Origin: Streptomyces hokutonensis
Lineage (GTDB): Bacteria; Actinomycetota; Actinomycetes; Streptomycetales; Streptomycetaceae
DNA length: 64,000 nt
NCBI RefSeq assembly: GCF_000376565.1
Contig: NZ_BARG01000033.1
Location: 1-64,000, forward strand
Reading direction: 5' to 3'
Part shown: positions 43,716 through 52,273 of the stretch, in pieces
Layout of the letters: the number at the start of each line of letters is the position of its first letter
Numbering within the stretch: the first letter of the stretch is position 1
The notes under the pieces: generated by a model
What the model was told of the DNA's origin: nothing
The model's input: the letters and a program-made list of their open reading frames with translations, nothing else
Databases searched by the model: none
Made by a program: the position numbers and the translations under genes

Positions 43716-45008
43716 TCAGGCCGAATACTGCGACTCCGCGGGGTCGACGACATCGACCAGATGGAGCGCTGCCCACAGAATGCCCTGCTGTTCCTTGACA
43801 CTCCGCCCCAGCATCTCTTCAGCACGCCGGATGCGGTACACAACGGTGTTCTTCACCACGTCGAGCCGCGCCGCTGCAGTCGCGGGGCTGCAGTTGCATT
43901 CGAGGTAGACGCGCACGGTCTCCCGGAGCAGCGCCTCTCGCGGATGCCCCAGGGCCCCGAGCTCGTCCCGGACGAAGTCTTGCGCCCGCTCCGGGTCCGA
44001 GGTGAGCAGTGCCGCGAGCCGGACGTCCTCGAAGAAGACCGTGCGGGCGCGTGAGCGGGAGGCCGAGTACAGCGTGACGCGGGCCGCTGCCTTCGCCTCT
44101 TCGTACGTGGCCCGGAAGCCGTCGAGGCCACGCGACGGGCGACCGACCGCGACCAGGGCACCCGGCAGCACCGGGATCGAGCGGACCGCCGCACTCCGCG
44201 GGTCGGTGAACCCGCCCCATGCCCATACCTCGCGATCGTCCGACGGGATCACCAGGTGCGCGGTCGCGCCGATGCGCGTCAAGAGCTTGGCAGCCACCCG
44301 ATCGAGTCCCTCCGACTCCGCGTCGTCGCGCGCGTCGCGTCGCAGGATCAGGCCGACATGGGTCCGGTTCGCGAGCTCGTACCGCAGGGCCTTGGCGGGG
44401 TCCAGGTCCGTGTGGTCGCCACGCAGCAGCGTCCTGACCAGCTCCCCACGCGAGCCGTCGATGCTCGTGAGCCACAATTGCTCCTCGGCCGCGTACGCGG
44501 CGCTGCATGCGAGCGAGAACGAACTCACGAGGTCGACCAGAAACCGCGACAGGTCGGAGAACCCCTCCGACTGCTGATCGGCCGGCACAAGACGACGGAA
44601 CTCGCGGACAAGGGCGTCGCTGAAGCGAGCATGGGAAACACGCTGGAACGCGAGTATGCGCTCCAGCGGAATCCGTTGTCTCACCGCTCGGGCGATCTGT
44701 CGTGTGGTTTCCGGGGGGACCGTCGTGGGGACCGGCCGGCCGAGGCAAAGAGCCACCAGGGCCTCCATGACGACCGCCTCGGCGGTGGGGCGCAGCTCTT
44801 CCGTGGCCTCGGCGCGGCGCAGGGCAAGGACGTCGGGGTCGACAGCGAGCCCCGCGAGCTCGTGACAGAACTCGACGGCCCACGAGGACGCCCCGATTCC
44901 GATGCCGGCAACGGTCCGGTTCCAGGTCTCCGGGAGGCAGGTCGGCTCGAGCTCGTCAGGGGGAGCGGTGGGGTGCAGCCGACACACCCAGGACCCGGTG
45001 GCGGACAT
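43716..45008 (-). CDS. PucR/CdaR-type transcriptional regulator
   Basis: A 430-residue regulator. The C-terminal PucR helix-turn-helix (HTH_30) is clear: LLRETVRVYLECNCSPATAAARL, VVKNTVVYRIRRAEEMLG. A GGDEF-like CdaR central domain (HVGLILRRDA to EEAKAAARVTLYSAS) precedes it, and the N-terminal part resembles RsbT/PucR sensor regions. ATG 45008 has AGGGG at suitable spacing; ATG 45014 and 45026 are alternatives. Members activate purine, amino acid or aromatic catabolic genes. Its targets may be the Rieske 2/GMC region or the VOC gene. Confidence 0.88.
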   Translation of the reverse strand: MSATGSWVCRLHPTAPPDELEPTCLPETWNRTVAGIGIGASSWAVEFCHELAGLAVDPDVLALRRAEATEELRPTAEAVVMEALVALCLGRPVPTTVPPETTRQIARAVRQRIPLERILAFQRVSHARFSDALVREFRRLVPADQQSEGFSDLSRFLVDLVSSFSLACSAAYAAEEQLWLTSIDGSRGELVRTLLRGDHTDLDPAKALRYELANRTHVGLILRRDARDDAESEGLDRVAAKLLTRIGATAHLVIPSDDREVWAWGGFTDPRSAAVRSIPVLPGALVAVGRPSRGLDGFRATYEEAKAAARVTLYSASRSRARTVFFEDVRLAALLTSDPERAQDFVRDELGALGHPREALLRETVRVYLECNCSPATAAARLDVVKNTVVYRIRRAEEMLGRSVKEQQGILWAALHLVDVVDPAESQYSA

Positions 45009-45106
45009 CCGCATCCCCTCTCGCATCGTCGCGAGCGCCCGAGGTGGTCGGGCCTGCCGGCAGGACACTCTCTGCGCGCATCCCGCTGAAGGGGCGGCGC
45101 CGGCGG

Positions 45107-45139
45107 GAAGGGCGGGGACGGTGCTCCGCCCCTCCCTTC
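45107..45139. terminator. Hairpin terminator after VOC gene
   Basis: GAAGGGCGGGG (45107-45117) and CCCCTCCCTTC (45129-45139) pair with one mismatch, beginning 14 bp beyond the VOC stop on the minus strand. Confidence 0.65.
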
Positions 45140-45152
45140 GATTCAGCCCATG

Positions 45153-45635
45153 CTACTGCTCGGCCTCCGGGTACAGCTCGATCGCGGAGTGCAGGATGCG
45201 CTCCCACGTGGTGTCGTTCACTTCGAGGATGTTGCCGTCCGGGTCCTTGACGTAGGCGTATTTCGCGGGGTCGCTCGGAGCCCACCCGGCCGGATCGCCG
45301 AAGCTCTCCCCGCCGTTCGCCACTGCACGCGCCAACGTGGCCTCGACGTCGTCGACGGCGATGGCGAAGTGCATGAACGACGCCTCCGGCTGCGGCACCC
45401 CGATCGTAGGGTGGCGATCGGGGAGGAACTGGAACAGTTCGAGGCCGAAGCCGTCGGGCAGCTCGATGAATCCGATCCGGTAGTCGGTGTCCTTCAGGCC
45501 GAAGATGATCTCGGTCATCTGCTTGCCGGTGTGGTACGGGTGGAGGACTTTCTTACCGCCGAATGTCTCGACGTAGAACCTCGTGGAGCGCTCGATGTCC
45601 GAGACGCGTACGGCCAGGTGCTGGACACTCGCCAT
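45153..45635 (-). CDS. VOC/glyoxalase-fold protein
   Basis: A 160-residue glyoxalase I-like protein with VQHLAVRVSDIERSTRFYVE at the start (first metal His), ELPDGFGLELFQF, MHFAIAVDDVEATLARAV and the final VKDPDGNILEVND with metal Glu. The PDGNxxEV ending is typical of glyoxalase/lactoylglutathione lyase relatives. ATG overlaps the stop of the preceding small ORF by one base (TGATG). Function in this route is unknown; isomerase or glyoxalase activity is possible. Confidence 0.88.
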   Translation of the reverse strand: MASVQHLAVRVSDIERSTRFYVETFGGKKVLHPYHTGKQMTEIIFGLKDTDYRIGFIELPDGFGLELFQFLPDRHPTIGVPQPEASFMHFAIAVDDVEATLARAVANGGESFGDPAGWAPSDPAKYAYVKDPDGNILEVNDTTWERILHSAIELYPEAEQ

Positions 45636-45778
45636 CAGAAGCGCCCTTCTTCGGCCGGCTCGCGCAGGCTCGCTGCCCGATCCGCCAGTGGGTACGAAAA
45701 GTCTTCGTCGACCATCGCCACCAACTCTTCCGTCGTTTCGTCGTAGGACTGCGCGTTCATCGAGCAGCCGCTTCTCAT
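45635..45778 (-). CDS. Small ORF coupled to VOC gene, 47 residues
   Basis: The frame, from ATG 45778 or 45760, reads TTEELVAMVDEDFSYPLADR and ends EEGRF, with mostly G or C third positions. Its TGA shares a base with the VOC ATG. No family is recognised. It may be a small protein or a leader that sets VOC translation. Confidence 0.4.
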   Translation of the reverse strand: MRSGCSMNAQSYDETTEELVAMVDEDFSYPLADRAASLREPAEEGRF

Positions 45779-45944
45779 GCTCGTTCCGCGCGCGCCGATT
45801 TCGCTTGCCTCCCTGGGGCAATCCGCTGCGCCGGATTTGGCGTATCGGGGCAAGCGACGCGCGGGTGCGGGGGGTTTGACTCGATCCACTCCTCATCCCA
45901 CGGCAACGAGGCCGGGTGAGAAGGAGCGGACGAAGGGAACGACG

Positions 45945-47195
45945 ATGTCGTCGAACGACACAACCGCTGTGATCGGCGATCTCCGGGTACCGGAGCCGGA
46001 CCTCACCCCGCAGGAGGTCATCGCCCGTGCCGCGGCGATGCGCCCGACTCTTCGCGAGAATCGCGTGAAAGCAGCGGAGGAGGGCAGGTACTCGGCCGAG
46101 CTCCACAAGGCGTTCGAGGACGCCGGCTTCTACCGCCTCGTGCAGCCGCGGAAGTACGGCGGGTACGAGTTCGGCCTGGAGACGTACTACCGGACGATGA
46201 TCGAGATCTCGCGCGGCGACCCCGGCATCGGCTGGTGCCTGACCCTGGGGACCGGTCACACGGTCCCCTTGGTCGCGCACTTCCCGGAGGAGGTGGTGCG
46301 GGAGGCCTTCGGCGAGGACGGTGTCTTCATCGCGCCGCACTCCGCCACCCCCCGAGGAGCGCTCGTCCCCACGGAAGGCGGATACCGCCTCACGGGGGAG
46401 TGGCCGTACTCGTCCGGTGTCCCGTACTCGACCCACGCGATGGTGAGCACGATCATCCTGGCCGAGGGCAGTGACCCCGTCCCGGCCGTGGCTCTCCTCC
46501 CACGCGGCGACTACTCCGTCCGGGACGACTGGGGAGCGCACGCCACGATGGCCCTCGGCGCGAGCGGGTCGAACACGGTCGTCGTGGAGGACGTCGTCAT
46601 CCCGGCCGAGAACGTGTCTCCCCTGTTCGAGTGGGGATACTCGAACTTCCCCGACGGCACGCACGGCACCCGTTCCACCGGCAACCCCCTGTACCTGGGC
46701 CAGATCCAGCCGCTGTATCCGGCCTCGCTCGCGGCTGTCCAGGTCGGAGCGGCGTGGGCGGCACTAGACGCCTACGAAGAGACCATCCTGACCAAGAAGC
46801 GCCTGTACCCGCCGCTGGTCGAGCGGTACAAGCACGAAGAGAGCCAGAGGATCTGGGGCCAGGCACGGGCGACGATCGACGCCGCGCAGGCCGTCCTTCT
46901 CACAGCGGCACGCGACTACGAGCGGCTGGGCGAGCGTTGGGCGAGCGGTGACCACCCGACCTTCGAGGACTGGGTTGCCCTCGGCAACGTGCTGTACGCG
47001 TCGTGTCGGCTGTCCCACGAGGCCACTGAACTGCTGTTCCGCTCGGTGGGCTCCTCGGTGGCGCGGAAGGGGCTGCCGCTGCAGGACTACTTCCTGGTGA
47101 CGCAGATGTCGAAGGCGCAGATCGCGGAGCACGTGCCCGTCATCACCATGACGACGGCGAGGGCCCACTTCGGGCTGGACCTGAACACCATCTAG
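45945..47195 (+). CDS. Acyl-CoA dehydrogenase-fold flavin monooxygenase (HsaA/HpaB-like, group D)
   Basis: A 416-residue protein with the acyl-CoA dehydrogenase fold: N-terminal helices (AFEDAGFYRLVQPRKYGGYE), the flavin-contact region GEWPYSSGVPYSTHAMVST, VVVEDVVIPAENVSP and a C-terminal helical domain. It lacks the CoA-enzyme catalytic Glu context and looks like a group D two-component hydroxylase that uses FMNH2 or FADH2 from a separate reductase (HsaA, HpaB, resorcinol or chlorophenol hydroxylases). ATG 45945. Divergent from the VOC unit. The likely reductase is at 49953, separated by broken genes. Confidence 0.85.
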   Translation: MSSNDTTAVIGDLRVPEPDLTPQEVIARAAAMRPTLRENRVKAAEEGRYSAELHKAFEDAGFYRLVQPRKYGGYEFGLETYYRTMIEISRGDPGIGWCLTLGTGHTVPLVAHFPEEVVREAFGEDGVFIAPHSATPRGALVPTEGGYRLTGEWPYSSGVPYSTHAMVSTIILAEGSDPVPAVALLPRGDYSVRDDWGAHATMALGASGSNTVVVEDVVIPAENVSPLFEWGYSNFPDGTHGTRSTGNPLYLGQIQPLYPASLAAVQVGAAWAALDAYEETILTKKRLYPPLVERYKHEESQRIWGQARATIDAAQAVLLTAARDYERLGERWASGDHPTFEDWVALGNVLYASCRLSHEATELLFRSVGSSVARKGLPLQDYFLVTQMSKAQIAEHVPVITMTTARAHFGLDLNTI

Positions 47196-47487
47196 GGCCG
47201 ACGAGCCATTCCGACCTGCCGTCGGGGCACGGCAGTTGGGCTGACCATGCGGTGGAGCCCCTGGCGTGTGCTCACCCGGCAGTCGCGGTGACGCCGCCGC
47301 GAGATCGGCTCCCGTCGCCGGTGGCAATCACGTCTACGGCCGCCCCGGCGACCGCAGGAAGCGAACGGCATCGCGCGCCACTGTTCGGCACCCGGTAGCC
47401 CCTTGATCCGCGCGGCCTTCCCCCCGGGTCGGCGCCAAGCTGGACAAAGCCCTGATGGGCCGACACCTCACCAGAAAGAGAAAAGCA
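47196..47487. other. Gene-free stretch
   Basis: About 290 bp between the monooxygenase and an NTF2-like gene. No coding frame or clear hairpin seen. Confidence 0.4.
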
Positions 47488-47868
47488 ATGACTCGTACGA
47501 TCGAGACAGTGGTGGACCGCTACATGACGACCGTCGACCGCGCGGTGCACGAGCCCGAAGCACTGACGCAGCTCGAGGCGGTGTTCGCGCCCAAGGCCAC
47601 TGTGCAGTTCGGTGAACTCCCTCCGGTGACCGGTCTGGCCGACATCACGGAGTTCTACCGAAACCTCTACTCGGACATGGCCGACAGCAAGCATGTGTGG
47701 ACCACCACGGTGCTCGACGACGGAACGAACGAGGTCCGCTTCATAGCCGCGTGGCGCGCCGCCGACGGCCGACTCGGATCCCAGAGTGGCATCGAGCGCG
47801 TGACCGTCGACGAGGACGGGCTGATCACGGAGCTGCAGGTGCTCATCCCGAAGAACGACGGCGCCTGA
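47488..47868 (+). CDS. SnoaL-like NTF2-fold protein
   Basis: A 126-residue SnoaL-like protein: TVVDRYMTTVDRAVHEPEA, LEAVFAPKATVQFGELPPVTG, FYRNLYSDMADSKHVWTT and EVRFIAAWRAADG. Short ketosteroid-isomerase-like polypeptides of this type act as isomerases or are of unknown function. It is different from the DUF4440-like group in this window. The ribosome site is the purine stretch GAAAGAGAAAAG before ATG 47488. A pcaJ remnant begins just after its stop on the other strand. Confidence 0.82.
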   Translation: MTRTIETVVDRYMTTVDRAVHEPEALTQLEAVFAPKATVQFGELPPVTGLADITEFYRNLYSDMADSKHVWTTTVLDDGTNEVRFIAAWRAADGRLGSQSGIERVTVDEDGLITELQVLIPKNDGA

Positions 47869-47871
47869 CCA

Positions 47872-48046
47872 AGCACGCCGCCGTGGGCAGTTCGGTCACC
47901 GAGACTTTGCCGGCGTTGGTCAGGTCGGGGTCGACCGCGTCGCCCTCGGCCTTCGGTCCTGTGTTGAGCGTGCCGTTCTCGGTGTGCGGCACCACCCCGG
48001 AGCCGGCCGGGACGGCACGTGCGATGACGGGGGCCAGTTCGTCCAC
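47872..48046 (-). pseudogene. pcaJ remnant with internal deletion
   Basis: On the minus strand VDELAPVIARAVPAGS is followed directly by GVVPHTENGTLN, then KAEGDAVDPDLTNAGK and VTELP. This matches the intact PcaJ at 34110 from its residue 17, except that the 20 residues FVNLGIGQPTRIADHLPADS are missing. After ELP the match ends. Similarity at DNA level is high, so the copy is recent. Confidence 0.85.
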
Positions 48047-48090
48047 CGGGATCCGTTTCCTCGATCGCCCGCCGCCACTGGAGGTATGCC

Positions 48091-48325
48091 ATGCCCGGAA
48101 CCGACGAAGCGGCGAAGGCGATAACGGCCGCCGCCGTGGACAGTTTCCGTGACACCCCGGACCCTCGGCTGCGTGAACTGCTCCAAGGGCTCGTGCGCCA
48201 TCTGCACGGCTACGTCCGTGAGTTGCGCCCCACGATCCAGGAGTGGGAGTACGCGGTGGACTACCTCACCGCCGTCGGGCACAAATGTGATCCCACCCGT
48301 CAGGAGTTCATCCTGCTCTCCGACG
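48091..48325 (+). pseudogene. Hydroxyquinol dioxygenase N-terminal remnant
   Basis: The frame from ATG 48091 gives DTPDPRLRELLQGLVRHLHG, then EWEYAVDYLTAVGHKCDP and QEFILLSDV, which match residues of about 25-98 of the intact dioxygenase at 18831. At LSDV homology stops and the sequence runs out of frame into maleylacetate reductase. All iron ligands are missing. Confidence 0.85.
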
Positions 48326-49285
48326 TGCGTGCTGTGCTCGCCCGGACAGCGGGAGCTCGCCGCGACGGTCGCCGGTCTCATCGGTCCCCGCGCCGTGGAC
48401 ATCCACCCCCACGCCCGTATGCACGTGCCCGCCGAGTCGGCGGCCGAGTCCCAACGACGCGCGAAATTGGTGAACGCGGACGGCTGCGTCGCCGTCGGCG
48501 GCGGCTCGGCGATCGGCCTCGGGAAAATCGTCGCCCTCCGCTACGGCCTGCCGGTCATCGCCGTCCCGACGACCTACGCCGGGTCCGAGATGACGCCCGT
48601 GTGGGGTGTGACCGAGAACGGCGTCAAGCGCACCGGCCGCGATCCATGCGTCCTGCCGGTCTCCGTGCTGTACGACCCCGCGCTAACCGTGACCCTGCCC
48701 CCGGCCGTCTCCGTGACCAGCGGCATGAACGCCGTCGCGCACGCGGTCGAGGCCCTGTACGCCCCGGACGCCTCCCCCATCGTCGACCTGATGGCCGAGG
48801 AAGGCGTACGGGCGCTGGCCGTCGCACTCCCGGACCTCGTGGCCGACGGCACCGACCTCGACGCCCGCGCCCAGGCCCAGTACGGCGCCTGGCTGTGCGG
48901 CGCCTGCCTCGGGGCCACCACCATGTCCCTGCACCACAAGCTCTGCCACGCCCTCGGCGGCACCCTCGACCTGCCGCACGCCCCCACCCACTCCGTGGTC
49001 CTCCCGCACGCCCTCGCCCACAACCAGGGCACGGCGCCCAAGGCGGTGGCCGCGCTAGGCCGCGCCCTGGGCACCCCCGCCGACCCGGCCACCCACCTGT
49101 GGGACCTCGCCGGCCGGCTCGGCGCCCCGCGATCCCTGAGGGAGCTCGGCATGGCCGAGAGCGCCATCGACCGGATCGTCCAGGTCACGCTGGCCAACCC
49201 CTACGCCAACCCCCGTGAGGTGACCGCGGACGGCCTCGGCCGTCTCCTGCGCGCCGCCTGGTCCGGACAACCCCCGACCGCCTGA
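48326..49285 (+). pseudogene. Maleylacetate reductase lacking its N-terminus
   Basis: The frame starts VLCSPGQRELAATVAGLIG, corresponding to about residue 35 of the intact enzyme at 19775, and continues to the normal C-terminus through AVGGGSAIGLGKIVALRYGL, TTYAGSEMTPVWGVTENG, HHKLCHALGG and HAPTHSVVLPHALAHN. GTG 48329 could start a 318-residue product, but the first beta-alpha unit of the NAD-binding domain is gone. It is fused, one frame off, to the dioxygenase remnant. The rest has no stop codon, so loss is recent or partial function remains. Confidence 0.85.
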
Positions 49286-49952
49286 GAACACGCCCGCCCC
49301 AATGGTGCAGCCGGATCACGTCCGAAGCCGGCATGCGCGAACAAGGCCATCGCGTCCACAGCCGAGACTGTGGCGGACGCCGATGGCGAATTCGCCCGCC
49401 AGCACCTTGCCGATGAGCTGGACGTGGAGATGCCGCGGCGGCCGGCCCGCAAACCGCGTCTTCAACAAGTCCACCCGGAACTGCAGCCCGCCGCCCACGA
49501 GGGCGATCCGTATCACCCGCGCGAACAGGTCGAGCCCGGCCACACCGAGCCCCACACCATGAAACAAGCTGAGCGGAAGCGGAGATACACCGCGCGTGCT
49601 GCACGAGACGTTGCGGGCGTGCCTGCGATCCCAACTGCCGACCGCAGGACGTGACTCGCGCCGTGTTCGTGGCGAAGAAGACCGTCGTCTGTCGCGTCAA
49701 GCGCACGGAGGAACCGCTCGGCCGGAGATCAGGCCTCGTCAACTCGAACCGGGCGCCTCGTCGAGCCGCGCGGCCGTCATCGGCCCGGACACAGGTTCTG
49801 CCGCGTCGACCCGCAACAAGTCGCTCGTCGAGACGTTGGTTCGTCGGCGCAATCGGCAAAGGGCAATTTGGTGAGATCGGGCAAGAGGGCAGGTCGGACC
49901 TTCGGGTTCCATGAATACATCGTTTCGTCGATGTTGACTGGAGACGCCGCCG
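49286..49952. other. Gene-free stretch
   Basis: About 670 bp after the maleylacetate reductase remnant. Short frames on both strands (for example 49370-49654 plus, 49316-49567 minus) show no motif I recognise and no ribosome site. It may contain old debris that cannot be identified by eye. Confidence 0.4.
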
Positions 49953-50552
49953 ATGTCCGAACTCACCAATTTCAAGCAGGCGCGAGAGCACGTCGCGCTG
50001 ATCGACGATCTTTCCCTGGAGCCGGGGCTGTCGCCCGACGATTTCCGCGAGGCGTTCCGGAACCATGCGGGCGGCGTAGCGGTAGTGACCGCTGACGCCG
50101 GCCGAGGCCCGGTCGCCCTGACCGCGACATCGGTGATATCGGTGAGCGCAACACCCCCTCTTCTCGTGTTCTCCGCCTCGACCCTCTCTTCGTCGACGTC
50201 GACGATCCTGGAGTCGTCGTCCGTGGTCGTACACCTACTGGGGGCCGGACAGGTCGACCTCGCACGTCTTTGCGCGACGAGCGGAGCGGACCGCTTCGCG
50301 GACACCACCGCCTGGACCCGGCTGCCGACCGGCGAGCCGCATTTCGTCGCGGCTCCGGTAAGCATCCGGGGCAGGATCGCGGCCACCTGCGCGGCCGGGG
50401 CTTCGACGCTCGTGGTCGTCAACGCCACCCACGCGCACCATGCGCCGACGGGCGCCGACGCCCGAAGTGACGCCTCGGGTCCGCTGGTTTACCACAACCG
50501 GACCTGGCATCAGCTGAGCGAGCTGTCCCGGTTGGTCCCGGCCGCGCACTAG
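49953..50552 (+). CDS. Flavin reductase (HpaC/HsaB-like)
   Basis: A 199-residue flavin reductase domain protein: DFREAFRNHAGGVAVVTADA, VALTATSVISVSATPPLLVF with the family's TA-S-x-x-S-x-S-x-x-P-P motif, and ADRFADTTAW. It supplies reduced flavin to two-component monooxygenases. No oxygenase is adjacent; the acyl-CoA-dehydrogenase-fold monooxygenase 2.8 kb upstream on the same strand is the likely partner, separated by the broken lower-pathway genes. The C-terminus ends YHNRTWHQL, as usual. Confidence 0.9.
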   Translation: MSELTNFKQAREHVALIDDLSLEPGLSPDDFREAFRNHAGGVAVVTADAGRGPVALTATSVISVSATPPLLVFSASTLSSSTSTILESSSVVVHLLGAGQVDLARLCATSGADRFADTTAWTRLPTGEPHFVAAPVSIRGRIAATCAAGASTLVVVNATHAHHAPTGADARSDASGPLVYHNRTWHQLSELSRLVPAAH

Positions 50553-50705
50553 CGCGATCGCATCTCGGTACACCCCCACCGCGCCAGAGCCCAAGTCAGT
50601 CGGATCTCCGCCGAGATCAGGAGCTCCGTCATGACGATCCACGCGGTAACAGACCCACATGTCGCCGCACCCCGCGTCCCGTATCAAAGGAGCAGAGAAC
50701 TTCCC

Positions 50706-51284
50706 ATGGCCAAGCTGAAGATCATCATCGCGAGCACGCGGCCGGGCCGGATCGGCCGCACCCTCGGTGAGTGGTTCGAGAACCACGCCAAGGAACACGG
50801 CGGATTCGACGACATCGAGCTGTTGGACCTGGCGGAGGTCGACCTGCCGTTCATGAACGAGCCGCACCACCCGCGCCTGGGTACGTACACCCACCAGCAC
50901 ACCCGTGACTGGAGCGCCAAGGTCGCGGAGGCGGACGCCTTCGTGTTCGTGATGCCGGAGTACAACTTCGGCTACAACGCCGAGTTGAAGAACGCCATCG
51001 ACTACCTGCACCGCGAGTGGCAGTACAAGCCGGTCGGCCTGGTCAGCTACGGGGGTGTCTCGGCCGGCACCCGTGCCGCGCAGATGATCAAGCAGGTCCT
51101 GACCACCTTGAAGATGACACCGGTCGTCGAGTCGGTGTCGATTCCCTTCGTGCACCAACTCATCGACGAGGAAGAGGGCTTGGTTGCGAACGACGTCATG
51201 ACCGGATCCGCGACAGCGATGCTTGACGAACTCGTCCGCGTAGAGGCGGCCTTGCGCGCACTGCGCTCGACCACGAAGGCGTGA
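50706..51284 (+). CDS. NADPH-dependent FMN reductase
   Basis: A 192-residue flavodoxin-like FMN_red protein: KLKIIIASTRPGRIGRTLGEW with the phosphate loop, then ADAFVFVMPEYNFGYNAELKN, the family signature, and GLVSYGGVSAGTRAAQMIK. It reduces FMN or quinones. Start is uncertain: ATG 50706 fits the family but AAAGGAG lies 13 bases upstream, whereas ATG 50631 has AGGAG at seven bases and would add 25 residues. It may serve with the flavin reductase upstream in the same direction. Confidence 0.9.
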   Translation: MAKLKIIIASTRPGRIGRTLGEWFENHAKEHGGFDDIELLDLAEVDLPFMNEPHHPRLGTYTHQHTRDWSAKVAEADAFVFVMPEYNFGYNAELKNAIDYLHREWQYKPVGLVSYGGVSAGTRAAQMIKQVLTTLKMTPVVESVSIPFVHQLIDEEEGLVANDVMTGSATAMLDELVRVEAALRALRSTTKA

Positions 51285-51403
51285 CCTGCGCCAGTCGCGC
51301 AGTCACGCAAGGCGTTCTCGCCGGCCTGGCAGCCGCCCGGGGCCCCGCCAACTGGGCAGGCCGCACAGTGAACTCACCGGGCTGGGACTCATCCGCTTCC
51401 CTC

Positions 51404-52273
51404 TCACCGGGTCCCCGGGTCCCCGCTCGCGGTGGCAGGCGCGGCAGCCGTCGCGGCCTGTTGCCGGAAAGCCTGGGCGAGGGCGTCGGCGCCGCGTGCC
51501 AGCAGGCCTACGTCCACGCCGACGGCGGTGAACGTGCTCCCGAGATCGATGCACCGTCGCGCGAACGCGGGGTTGGTCGTCAGGACGCCGGCCGGTTTGC
51601 CCGCTGATCGCACGCGCCCGATGGCCCCCTCCACCGCCTCGATGACACTCGGTGCGTTGAGGTCTCCGGGGTGACCGAGGCTGGCGGCCAGGTCGCTGGG
51701 GCCGATGAAGATCCCGTCCACGCCATCGACGGACGCGATCTGCCCGATCTGCTCCAGGGCGTGCCGTGATTCCACCTGGATGAGCACGCACAGTTCGGTG
51801 TGTGCCAGTTCGGCGTAGTCGTTGACCCGACCGAAGCGGGTGGCTCTGGTCAATGCCGACACGCCGCGGACGCCGGTGGGGGCGTAACGGGTCGCGGCGA
51901 CGGCGTCGCGCGCTTCTTCGGCCGACTCGACCTGCGGAATCAGCAGCGACTGCGCGCCGACATCCAGGAGCCGCTTGATCACGACGGGATCGTTGACCGG
52001 GGGACGCACCACGGGCGAGCAGGGGTAGGGGGCGACGGCCTGGAGTTGTGAGAGCACCGTCGCGACATCGGCGTGCGAGTGTTCGGTGTCGAGAAGCAGC
52101 CAGTCGAAGCCGGCGCCGGCGACGATCTCGGCCGGGTACGGGTCTGCCAGCGAGCACCACATGCCGATCATCTGCTGGCCTCGGGCAAGCGCCGCCTTGA
52201 ACGCGTTCGGCGGCAGGGGCCACTGGCCCGGTGCGGGCCGCGATGCGCCGACCGACGGGTTGTGCACGGTCAC
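51404..52273 (-). CDS. HpcH/HpaI family aldolase
   Basis: A 289-residue class II pyruvate aldolase: MIGMWCSLADPYPAEIVAGA, DWLLLDTEHSH with metal/substrate contacts, IKRLLDVGAQSLLIPQVESA and IFIGPSDLAASLGHPG. It cleaves 4-hydroxy-2-oxo acids to pyruvate and an aldehyde, as HpaI does after HpaH. GTG 52273 overlaps the hydratase stop (GTGA). Together with the hydratase it forms the last two steps of a meta-cleavage-type lower route. Confidence 0.92.
   Translation of the reverse strand: MTVHNPSVGASRPAPGQWPLPPNAFKAALARGQQMIGMWCSLADPYPAEIVAGAGFDWLLLDTEHSHADVATVLSQLQAVAPYPCSPVVRPPVNDPVVIKRLLDVGAQSLLIPQVESAEEARDAVAATRYAPTGVRGVSALTRATRFGRVNDYAELAHTELCVLIQVESRHALEQIGQIASVDGVDGIFIGPSDLAASLGHPGDLNAPSVIEAVEGAIGRVRSAGKPAGVLTTNPAFARRCIDLGSTFTAVGVDVGLLARGADALAQAFRQQAATAAAPATASGDPGTR

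Noticed and set aside
49286-49952. Small frames as genes or transposase remnants
   Set aside because: No recognisable motif, ribosome site or consistent codon bias in any of the six frames.
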